Shown here one piece after another: positions 49,621 through 61,600 of a stretch of DNA of 64,000 bases. The notes under the pieces were generated by a model, which was not told the origin of the DNA, made no database searches, and saw nothing but the letters and a program-made list of their open reading frames with translations. Origin of the DNA: Baylisascaris procyonis (taxonomy: Eukaryota; Nematoda; Chromadorea; Rhabditida; Ascarididae); contig JAZARR010000164.1 of assembly GCA_037389465.1 (NCBI GenBank), forward strand, positions 3,486,501 to 3,550,500, given 5' to 3'. Positions within the stretch are counted from its first letter, which is position 1, and every line of letters begins with the position of its first letter. The position numbers and the translations under genes were made by a program.

Positions 49621-52571
49621 ATATTTCTTGAAATTCTCGAGAGCAATAAATATGTGCCAAAATTCAAAATATCTCTTGAATTGCCGATATCTGCTTGTAA
49701 TTTGATTGTGAGACGGTAGGATGAGGTTGTCTGTATTCAATGGACATTCGGACAGGGTGGCGATAACGTTCACGGCTCTGATCACTGAGTGCCGTCTAAA
49801 GAAATCGTTGATGACTATCTAAACCACGGCGTTTCAATGTTTTTACCTGCAATTCTAATATTTGAGCATTTGAGTCTCATATATGAGAGTACTTCATTGA
49901 GCAATAATCGAAGATGGCGTTGACACAGATAATTCTTAGTGTTGTTCTTCGTCCATTTCCGATGTTGATGTGATTTACACTCAGTGGGCGCATACCTGTC
50001 GACTTATAGGCACATTCAACTCGTTTTGCTTCTTATATTGCCTAATATAAGTAACGCGAAATGCATATATGTTTGTTTCACTGTTGTAGTTTCTACGTGA
50101 GTAATACGAGTGTCCTACTAATTAAAACGGATCTACTCGGCCGTTAGTTTCAACTTGTAACTCATTTTATGCAAATTTCGACTGATTTGAGTCAAATAAC
50201 TTCCATTTTACTCCATTTTTAAAACATTTAAAGCGATTTTTTATACGAACCTGTTGTTGTCAAAGGCCAAAACCTCTTCTGAAGTCTTTCTTTTTTATTG
50301 TAGGGAAGGAGTGAAGTAGGGGAGGGTAGGAGAGTGTTGTGAATTATTTTCTTGAACTGAATACTACGGATGCACTACGCCATAATGAGTATCTCATAGA
50401 TAGTACAACTTGTCCTGTCCAGACAAACGTTTTTGTTTATTGTCTTCGGACGCTGATACGATCAGCAGTTATGTTTTTTTGTGTTGTTACACAAAAATAT
50501 TTTTGATCACCAAGAATTGTTATTTGTTAGGTGATTGTCGCAAGCAAATACTTCCTAGCACTTCAGAGCAGCTTGTCTCTTTCTAGGAATGTTGAATTCA
50601 CAGGTAATTTCGGTTAAGTTGAACGGTCAAATTCTTGAGGCATCAAGTTGAAATATTTACCCAAATTGCAGGCAGATGATCGTCGACGAACTGATATGAG
50701 GCGTTCCTACCTTAAAGAGGGTGCCGTACAGTTAACCGCTCTCGATTCATTGCTTACACATTCGAGATATTTGTTCCTCTTCAGCGATCTCCTTCTTGTC
50801 GCGAAACAAAAGTTCGTTCCTTCGCAGCATTACTTTGTTAAGGATTCAACCTTATTTGTTATCGCATCCCTGGAATTTAAACAATTTACGAGTTTAGTCT
50901 AATATAGTTAAACTGTACAACGTTGCTCATCAATGTTTCCAAATTCTGAAATGTTATTCGACAGTTGAAACTGAATATGGTTCTTCAATTTGCTTCAATT
51001 TCATTTCCAATTTTATTAGCTGTACTCTCTCATTCTCAAGTTCCCCAAATGATTGACGCCGAACTTTAATTTAATTCAGTTCTCAAACACTTTCGGCGAT
51101 AATTCAAACCATATTCGATCCATTCATCGCATCCTTGTGCTTCATTTAGAAAAGTAAAATATAATTCGGTTAAACGAAAAATCTTTAAAATGGCGATGAT
51201 TTTCTTCTTTAATGCGAGCTTGAACCTTCAAAGTTTTACTGAGTACGTAGTTGAAAACGTTTTATACAGCTCCAGATTCTTGCAAATATTGAGGTTGTTT
51301 TATTGCACAGATTTTTGAAAAGTTTCTTTTGAACTCAGTTCGAATTGCATTTCATTGTATGGAGTTATGCATTCCGGACTATCCAATTTCTTATTGCCAC
51401 TTGATGGCAGCTCAGTTCGAAACGTATTTCAATTCACCAACTTCTTACAAGCAGAGGAGATAAAAACGCATGAACATCGAATGCAGTGATGGTGAATAGG
51501 GGCAAACAATTCGGAAAAAAATATTCGCACACAAATCATTTCGTATTTGACGAATTTTATCGATTCATCGCCAATCTCGTTTTGTGATCATCATCGATGA
51601 TCATTCTTCAGCATTAAATCAATTGGCAATCGATCGTCAATCTTGAAATTCAAGTATTTTATTCACAAAACGGTTAATGCGGAAATAAACAAGTGCTTAA
51701 TATTGCTTACGGTTTGCAAATGATTCATTATATAGAGCTAACTCATTATGCAGAGCTAAAAAAATGCTTATTTACAAGCAGCTAATCATTAATGCTTTCA
51801 TTCGAAACTCCCCAAAAAAAGCTGACATTTACGCTAATGTAGTTTAATCTTTTACTGCGAATTCTTCAATAAGTTTTAAAGTTTACAACATTATTTTTTG
51901 GTCGTACAAGGTAAGGAAAGACTGGGTAGATTGAAATAAATAGGTTCTTTGTCTCCGAACTGCAGAAATACGTGGAAAAAGACCGTGTAGGAAAACGACA
52001 CATTTCTGCAGTACAAAATTAGAAAGATTGTTGAGGAAATGAAACGTTTCAAGGAGAAATTCCTACTTGAACTGGGAGCGAGAAATTAATATTAGAACAG
52101 TGTAAAACGTTTTGTTTCCTGCAAATATATCCGATCTATGTAGTTGAAGCTGTACAGGTAAACGACACAGTGAGTGAAACTGCGATGTATTTTTCAGAAA
52201 GAGGTAGCGTTGCGTGGTCAAAAACAATGTAGGATTTAACGGTGCAAATTCGAATGGGAGTAGCAACAGGAAATTTAGTTTATATAAAAAAGAGTGTGCA
52301 CTTCAGCGGTCGAAATAACGGAAATTTCTTTCCTCATTCTGGCACACATCTACTCTTTATTCTTTAATCGGAGTGCATTTTCGTTGCCTGTTTGAAATAT
52401 TTGAATGGTTCATCGATTGATGTCAAGCGAATCCGATCGATGCTATACATCATTGTATGGTGGTATATTCAAGTGGATCGCAACATCAATTGATTCGTAT
52501 TACGTAATTTTAGTCGAGTGTTCAATGAGAACACTCATAGTGTTTTGTGTTTCGCCTCTTAGTTTTTTTTG

Positions 52572-52613
<42 letters not shown>

Positions 52614-55600
52614 ATATGTAGCGTATGACATGGTTGCTGTTATATCGTACTTCTGTCAGAAAATACGACGCTGTAACAACTGATATTTTCTTTCAGGGCG
52701 GCGAACAGCTACAAGCTGAAGGAGAAGGTGCGACTGGATCGTATTTGGATTGCGTCCAACAACTGTCCTCATTCGTTTCTCATCGGATGGCCTATCAGCA
52801 ATTTCATTGCACATTTCTCGTGAGTGTCAATTCGCATTCTACTTGCATCAGTATCGTTTCTTCCAAAGACTACAGAACAAGTTATTGAAACGCATCATGC
52901 AATCTGTGACAGTATGCGTTTTCTGTATACTTTTTTATTGCTGGTCGACCGCTTTCATAAATAATTGAAAAACATGACAAAATCCCATTATTATTAGATG
53001 GAATTCCTGATGGATTGATGCGTGAATCAGTAAAAATTCCGCAGAGCATACGTAATGGGAATCATCGCTTTTCATCCTACACGAATTCCTTCATTGTCTC
53101 TCTTTTAGCTAAGCTTAATAGATTTCCATAGCCTTCTGTACTAACTAATTACCTACAAACCACCTGCATCTAAAGCACACTTTGATTTCATTTAAACTCA
53201 GCTGTATGTCTTTGCATATTTGCTCTGCCAAAGTGTATCATTACGGCGTCGTATTTACGTGCATATAGAGTGTTTCTATCTATTTGCTAGTTATAATTTT
53301 ATAAGACGCTGGAGTTGCAGAAATGGCTGACATAATGCGCACTACATGATGGTCTCTTAAACCATATTCCACGGTGATACATCAACATCAACAGTAGACA
53401 TAAACAGTAAAAGCAGCTATAGAGATTCAAATGTATCAAAAGATGTGCCCGAATTTGCACCGGTGAGGCCACAAAAGACTCGATCTTTTGTAGAAGATCT
53501 AGGCGAGCGGTCAGTGTGTTAAAATATAAAAGCACTGTCCTGCGAGTCTCATTCTTTGCTGGTAATTTGTGAAACCGGTTGGTCAAACGAGCGATATGCA
53601 GAGGGTCTCTCATATCATCCGCTCTGGCATGCTTCATTTTTTCTTCTTCGGTTATTCGCGATAACTTCCTTCTCTTCTTTTTCCGACCTCATCGACTACT
53701 TTTTATTTTGTCTCAGTTGATCAAAGGTTCTTTATTTGTGAATCGTTTAAAATTTTGAGAAATCTCAAGTGCTTAAACAGTAGATCAATTTTGGTGCTTA
53801 AAGAGTAGATCAATTGGTCCCGATAGCGAGTAACAAAAAAGATTCAAAAATTTGCTGACCTTTGCTTATAAAGCCGGTGGCTGTTCACTCATTTAGGTTG
53901 CTCTCTACCACATCCAATTGATCTACATTAGGCTACTGTTTCGAATTCAGCAATTAAACCCGAAATTCTTGTTAGAGGTCCATTCTCTAATTATGTTCAC
54001 GACATTGTATGATGTTATCTCTCTTATGCCACGAGTTTTAAACCACCTCACAAGAGCTCTAGCAGTAAAAATTTTTAGAAAAAAAAAATCAGAATTTTCG
54101 TTGCAATCATAATTCGGTCAATTGCTTAATGATCTCTCGCTCGTTTGCATTGAGAGCAATCGTCCAGCATGTCTTCAACGAGCATTTGCGTGTTTTTTCA
54201 GGCATGTATTTCTATTCCACGCCCCATTACGTAATCAATTCAGCATGACTGACTTGAGGAATGTTGGTTTCTGCACGATCACCGCATAATTTTGTGTGAG
54301 CAGCATGTATATAAAATTCTTTGGATTATAACATAGATAATAACGATAGAAATCAAACATGTCTGCTCAAATATCATACTAGCGTTTGAGTAATATCGCA
54401 TGAGCATTGTCGCATGCGATTGCAACAGTAGCGCTCGAGAGTTTTCAAATCTGCGATTACTCGTTTCTTTTTGTTCGGGCTATCCCAAATTTAAATACAT
54501 TGCCGTCGTAGTGAAGTCGTGATAAGATCTTTGGAACGATCGCTTAAGGTAATATTGCAACCCTTAAAGCCGCTGAAATAACAACACTGTTGCTTTGTCA
54601 GTTGAGGGTGGCATCATAACGTCGCCAATGAAATTTCTTCTGCAGGTTCCCCAGTTGGCAATATCACTTTCAGCGATTGCCCACATAAATCAAGAGTGAA
54701 ATTCCTCTTCATGTTCGGTCTTTGTTGTATGTTTTCAGTTTGTAACCTCCGATTGTGCTTTGAAAAGCGATTTCTCAGTTAAGTTCATTTACGGTTTCAA
54801 GTCTGCAGCTGAACCACTTCCGATGATATTAAATTAAGATTCTATAAAAGCCTTATTAGTGTTTTATTCTAAACAGCTCGTCACGCACTCTTTCGTTAAT
54901 GAACTATTGATATATTAATAGGGCTGTACGAAGTGCAGGCATACCTCTCGCGTCTTTAAAATCAAATTCGAATCAAATTTGCATAAGGTCCATAGTGTAA
55001 GTTATTACTAAATGTGAGAATATGATGGGAGCGTTTGTGAGAAAAGTCGATTTTGGTTTGTTGAAGGACTGAAGAGGAGAAGACGAAATGGCAGACGGTA
55101 TTGAACGAAGGAATCGAGCGAGGCCGCGCCAAAATGCAGCCCAAATTCACTACGTTGCCTGTGCTCGTTCGAATCGACGGGAGAAATCAGGCGAGTTGCC
55201 TTTGGAGCAAACTGCCCTCAAAAGATTATCTTTGCATATGCGATTCGTTATCTAGTGCCCTTTTGTTCGCCGCATTTATGACATCCTGCGCCATTAGACT
55301 TGCTGACCGCCAATTTGTAGGGGGCAAATGACACATGTACAGGTGGAAATCTTGCGTTAGTTGTCTAGTCGCACAGTTGGCTTTGTGGCGACTCCATGTT
55401 GTAGAAATTGAGAACTTTGGCCGTTTGTAATTCTTCAAGTTCGAACCCCTATGGACCGAGCTAGGCGGCGAGTGGAGCAATGCAGGACGCCGAATTCTTC
55501 TTAAGCAGAATCTGAACACATCTTGGTTGGTTTGAGAAACGTCCGGTTTTTACGCTGTCTATGTCCTACGGTTTCAGTATGCTTTCACAAGAGAGGATGT

Positions 55601-58600
55601 TTGTCTCAGAAACGGCGTATAGAACCACGAGAATAATCGACATTCTTGTAATAATCAGGTCACAGATTTGCAATAATTGAATTGAAATTTTTGTGCAATA
55701 AAGTAGCGGGACTTGATCTTTGATGCAGACATCTGGAGTGTGATTTAGCCGTTTATTTGCTCAGCTTCAACGGTATTTTTAAATAAATGCTAAATGAGTT
55801 TCGAGTTCTGCTCGTGATTACCCACTAAGTAACAAATCTTCCACTAATATCATTAGTGGTTTTGTCGCCTTCAGGAGTGGCTTTTCAGATGCTCTAATTT
55901 TGTAGCTCGATGGCTCAATAGGATTGAGAGCTGGAAAACTCAAAAAAGGTCAGCTGTTGCTGGGCATCATCTGGAATCGTGTGACTCTGCCTACTTGCTC
56001 AAATTCTTTACGACAGTATAAAAGCAGTTCTTACATATCGCAGTACGCAAATATTGAGATGAATCCCATTGAAGATCTTGCAGCCCATTTTTGCAAAATT
56101 TCACATCAATGTTCTGCTCGATCGATGTTCAAGGGAAACAGATTTTCATGCAGTTAGCTAGACTTCTTCTCCAAATTGGTGGATGGAGGCATTTTGAGAA
56201 GAAAACCCTGCGGATTTCTGAGTGCTTCTATTCACTCAGTTAGCTAACTAAATTGTTATAGGTAATAAAGAAGAAGATCGGAATTAAACAGAGGAGTAGT
56301 GAGATCCTCGTCGAATTGATAAACGAGTTGGCTATCCCACAGAGCGAGGAGCTTGAATTGTTGTTCGACGCTGGAGGTGGAGATGCTGAAGTGGTGCTAC
56401 AAGGTCCTGAAAATGTGTTCTGCGTTGTAATGGAGCACGTTAAAGGAAGCGGCTGTCGTCTTTCAGAAGTTCAATTCGAGCGACTAGACACGTTTCCATT
56501 AGTGCAGTGCCGCCTAATCGTTTCCACAGTGGCGGCTTCACGCTCAAATCCAGCACATTCCTTTGTTACGCAATTTAAGTAAGTATAATATTTGTTTTGT
56601 AAACTGACTGCTAGTCGAATTAGTGTGTTGTTGTGATGGCAGTCCAGAGTACTGAGTTCGAGGCCTACTAGCAGTAAAACTTCTTCTTTATTATTTCACT
56701 CTCTTTGATTTCTTAGTGAGGTCACTCGTGCTAATGAATAATTCGTTCGATAAGGAATACCCCGATAACACTACTTCTTTTCGTTCATAAAATGCTCTAA
56801 AGAAGAAAATCCTAAAGTCTCTTATTTATGACAGAATTGGCTTGATGTCGTTAATAGGTGTTATGGCGAATGCTTACCAAAGATTTTTGCGGATCAGTAA
56901 TGAGCATAATATAGTTTAGAAGGTAAATATTATTTGCAACGCAATACAACATTTACAATATTGACAACAGTACTTACAAAATTGATATTTCTGTTCCGAC
57001 GATTGCATGACGGTTTTACCCAAATTAATAGTTTTATGCGTAGTTTTTAGCAGTGCAAAACTTTCTTCATATATTTTGAAAACTTATGAGAACAGAAATA
57101 TTGTTTTTCACTATGAAATGGGTATCCTTCAAATATTGGATAGTTGATTGATGTGCCTGTGGCTTGGTACCTTATAAAATGTGATAATTTATTTGCTTGC
57201 CAAGCGTAAGCAATTAAGTGAGCAATTGTTGAATGCGGCCTTAATAACAATGCAACTCTCACTAGAAACATAGTAAGGCAGTTAAGAACAACTATTGGGT
57301 AGTGCTATTTTAGTAAATAAATATTCGAAGAAGTGGACACATGCAACGGGGCGCTTATGCATGCATGTGAACAACTGTTACTATATAAATAATCAATAGT
57401 TATTGTTTATACTATCGGTGAGATGTAACATTGCTGATACACTCTTCGATGAAGAATCTCTTCATCGGTTTGAAAAAAAAAAATCTTGAGCGCATAGGAA
57501 TCAATCCTATGATTAGTGCTTTAATAAACGGGAATTTTAGTGCAATATCTGCAATATTATTATTGTTGTTGGGATTGGATTATTTACTTTATTTACTTTA
57601 ATCGACAAAGCATTCATTACGAATAAATATCTCTTCACATCGCTAAAATTTCCGTTTAAAGAGTTATTTTACAGAATGAAAAATTCAGAAAGATGGGAGG
57701 TAAAGCGAAGTGCAGCTATAAATAGGTGCTTACTATAAGTAGACGACCTGAGGTGAAGGAATGCACAATTTATCATGTGCGAAGAACGGGAGAGGTACTT
57801 AAACGAAAAAATCGAGGAAAATGACCTTCCACTGCTCAATCTTAACTCCTCTACTTAATTTATACGACACATTTATCTGACAATGTCATCCTTGCTATCA
57901 TGCAGTTCCATTGTCAAATCGAGGAAACACACGGTTTCATATGCGGGCATTTATGATGCGGGCATTATCTTTTCATTCACAACCTTTCGCTTCCTTCGCA
58001 CAATACATTTAGCGCCTTTCCATTTTCGGATATATTCCCCCTGCGCAGCTGAATTCCACTCCACACAGTAGTCGATCCAAATTGTCTTGGACTTTAATTT
58101 ATCCATTATTGCATCCTTTAACTATACACAATATAGTGAGAACATTGGTACTTCGTGGATGTGATCATCTGGAAAACTTCATTGCTGAGGTTTCCGCTCT
58201 TAAACTAATTTAAAACGTGACATTTGCAAAGAATCAAATCCAGGTGAAAATATGAAAATGAGAAGAATAGGAAATAAGTGTGAAATTCAGCAGAGAAAAA
58301 AAAGTAGAAGAGGATGGGTTCTGAGAAGGAATAAGCAGCATAAAAGAAAAAGATCTTCAAAAAAGGCTTAGGAGAAGATAGGAAATGTATTATCTGATTT
58401 TGAAGTGTTGGTACGATAAAGAACTATAATTCTTCGGGCGCATTTACAGTTTCATTTCCGAGCGCGGTGGAACTGAAAATGGAAATTTCTTTGTTATTTT
58501 CATTAACGCTAATGAGGCCAATTTATTAAAAAATAAGGAGAGAAAATATGAAATATTTGGTAAAATGCAGCAAAGAATTTGGATTCCGTGCCGCTAACGT

Positions 58601-61600
58601 GCATTTTCTTAGTATTTCATAGCAAAATTTACTTTTTTGTTTCTTTTTCAGTGTGCATATGATTTTGAACGTCCCTGTAAGCATGAAATTAGCTTATAAC
58701 TTTGCATATGTCGAAGGCATTCAATAAAATAGGCTTTCCGGAGCGTACCGAGGCTCATAATATGCCATATATTTCTCTGCAAAACCATATCGGATGCTTT
58801 CAGCGAAACTTTCAAATGTTTTCAAAATTAGTGTAATGTGAGCCAGAAATTGTGAGTGAGCAGAATGTTGGAAAACGTGAAAAACAGTTGAAACTTCGAA
58901 ACTGAATCTGCATGGTGAAAGTAGGGATCGATAGCCTACAAGATAACAGTCCTCATCTATGTAACGAAAATAACGGATCCAATTCGTGTCATTCGATTTT
59001 TTAAAGTCATAAACTAGATCAAAGCTCTTAACAAAGATTTTTGATCGGTTTCAGGCGGGTATTAAGTCGATCAGAATCTAAACGTTTCTTTGGGCGCAAT
59101 CTGGAGGGTTCAGCTCCTCCACAGCCAGTGTTAACGATGATCGACCATTTGATACTGCATGGTGTTGACGTTGAAGGTATTTTTCGTAAATCACCGAAGC
59201 AAAGCACCGTTCGGATGCTGAAGGCACAGCTTGATCGTGGCTCGGTGCCTGATTTCGGCCAGTTCAGCGCTCATGTAACCGCTGCTCTACTCAAGGTTTC
59301 TTTATTTATCGAACCAACCTCTCATTCGAATTTTGTGAATATCTGAGATTAAGAAAATATTCGAAACTAATTCGCTTGCGAATGAGTGGAATATTCCATT
59401 AAGAAATGTTCTCGTTTCAGAACGATACTTGTGAAAAGTGTTAAAAGACAAACTATAAAAGAATCTTTCTTTGGAAAAGTGTTTTTAGTAAGAACACATA
59501 ATGATTAAGTGACTACTTCTTGCGCCATAAACTATGAGTATTGTTTAATTTATATACATCTAGAGTTATATGTATAAGTGACATGAAAAACCTATTGAAC
59601 TAAGAGTATTTAAATTAAATTTGTAGATGAAGTATGAACACATTAGGTGAATATCGCTTAAGATAACAAAATTGCAAGGAGGCCGTTGCAAGCAGAAAAT
59701 GCTTAATCATTACTGAGACAACGAAGAGTTGCAATTCACTTAAAAATAGATTCCAATTAAAAAGTCCATTTGAAAAGTCTCTTCTAAATATCAGTTCAAT
59801 GGTTTCACGAATTCCCTATTTCCCTAATTACAAATAGTAGTATTAGGACATCAAACATTTCTTCTATCTCGTTTGCATTTCCGTCTGATGACCTAAGACT
59901 AGGTAAAGCTAATCTAGCGATTTTACATGTGAAAGAATTTATTTAGGAGTATTTGCGTGCAATTCCTGGCAAATTATTGCTATCGGGTAACTATGAATTG
60001 TGGGCATCAGCAATGGAGCAACGCGATGAAAGAGAACGACGCGCAATAATTCGTCGACTTCTGCAGATGTTGCCTTCCTCTCATACCGTCCTTCTCAGTT
60101 CCTTCTTACGACTCATGCGAGCGATTTCCAACTCGGCTCATTCAAAAATGAACGCTCAATCGTTGGCTGTCTGCATTGCCCCAAGCCTAATTGACAGCCC
60201 AAGTACGTCGATTTCAGGTTCTCTTTTGAAAAGTTCTTTGGAGAACATTCATTCTTCTAGTATGTCGCCACCAATTAAAAGACTAGCTGACACTGCTTCA
60301 GCTTCTTCTGTTTTAAGTTGCAGCGCTGATCTTCTTTTAGGCATTTTTTATTTGCATTTTTTGCAACTCGATCTTCTTCTGTTCGCTGCTGCATATGTAG
60401 CAGTGCTGATAGCCTTGTTGTTATATACTCTACGTAACTGAAGCTTCTTATTGGTGTCGAAGAGGAAAAAATGGTAAAATGTTTAGGCCAAGTTTATTGC
60501 TATTTTTGCATATCACATCATTGAGATTTCTCTTCGACATGAATTCCATTCTCCCTTCTCCTGTCACTGTTGTTTTCACCTTTCACCTTTGCTATCCAAA
60601 GAGATTTGCGCTATTTTCAGAATGTATGGCTGATTGTCTTTTGCTAGTGACTTGCATAATCAAAAGTTCACGAAGACACTTTCAAAAATGCTTGAAGATG
60701 AAAGTTACAGCACTTATTCCACTCCTCCCTTTTCCTTCAACGAATAAAAGTCTTTTCTTCACTATGAAAATTGTTAAATTTTGCCTTTCTTTACTCCCAA
60801 TGAAATCATCGAACTATGCTTCCGAGCATCCGCTGATAGCAATGTTTTCTCACAAAACAACTACGATCACAACAATAGGAGTTGTCAGCATTTTGCGGGC
60901 AATGTTTGTGCAGCCGATCAAAAGAGAGAGCGAGGGAGAGGAGAAAGAGAACAGGAGTCTCAACTTGAAGAGACGAACTGACCGCATCATAAATCGGCCA
61001 GCCTTGAACTCAGCAATTCCGTTATCGTTCAAGCGCAAAACAGTTATCATGGACTCGTATCTGCTTGCTGTGCAATTCCCTCACATCTGCTACATATATT
61101 GATTCTCTTTGATGTGCGCACCTCCGTCTACAAAAAGTGTTGCCATTGGAATGGAGAATACCTCATTCAGCTACTCTCCCTCCTTGAAAATGACAAGCGG
61201 AAATAGATAGGTGACGGGATGGCGGGCGGGACGGGGTGGGGTGGGGAAGGTAAGTAAGGAAAGGCAAATTTCTGTTGTCCTTCAGGAGTCATTAATTAAG
61301 TTTTATATTTATAAAATTTCCCTCGAAAAATTGATTTTCTACTGGCCATTTTGTGATATCATTCGATATGAAATTAAATCAGGTAGGCGAAATGTAAAAG
61401 ATATAAACAATTAGAAAAGTCGTCTAAAAATATTTGCAGAGATGGAATGTTCAGCCCTCGTTTTGCCATCGCTCGTTGAATATCTGATCATAAATGCGCC
61501 TCTCCTGCTGGATCCATTCCACGATACTCAACTTGCTATATCCTCATCCATCTCGAATGATTCAGGTCATTTTTCGGACTTGAGTTCAAATATTCACATT

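Larger units (their letters stand above)
40321..50671. other. 10.3-kb first intron of the RhoGAP gene
   Basis: This interval separates the Arg-rich first exon from the PH domain. It holds two microsatellites (42655-42740, 49480-49623), a diverged inverted repeat pair (41338-41387 and 42271-42319), a perfect 13-bp hairpin (42500-42534), an X-box-like palindrome (45253-45265), a quadruplex-like tract (45349-45373) and two coding-like stretches (41058-41240, 48113-48330) that might be alternative first exons. First introns of this size often carry regulatory elements. Confidence 0.6.

Noticed and set aside
49161..49785. Minus-strand frames of 61-168 codons rich in LFIY repeats
   Set aside because: Produced by the ATAA microsatellite; tetranucleotide repeats without stops read open in several frames.
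55226..55519. 97-codon minus-strand frame in RhoGAP intron 4, and a + strand reading [16 protein letters not shown] nearby
   Set aside because: The + reading is cut by a stop upstream and has no phase-compatible splice sites; exon 4 joins exon 5 cleanly without it.
57493..57511. T-arm-like hairpin followed on the minus strand by a T run, suggesting a tRNA
   Set aside because: No matching acceptor strand, A box or anticodon arm could be placed upstream.
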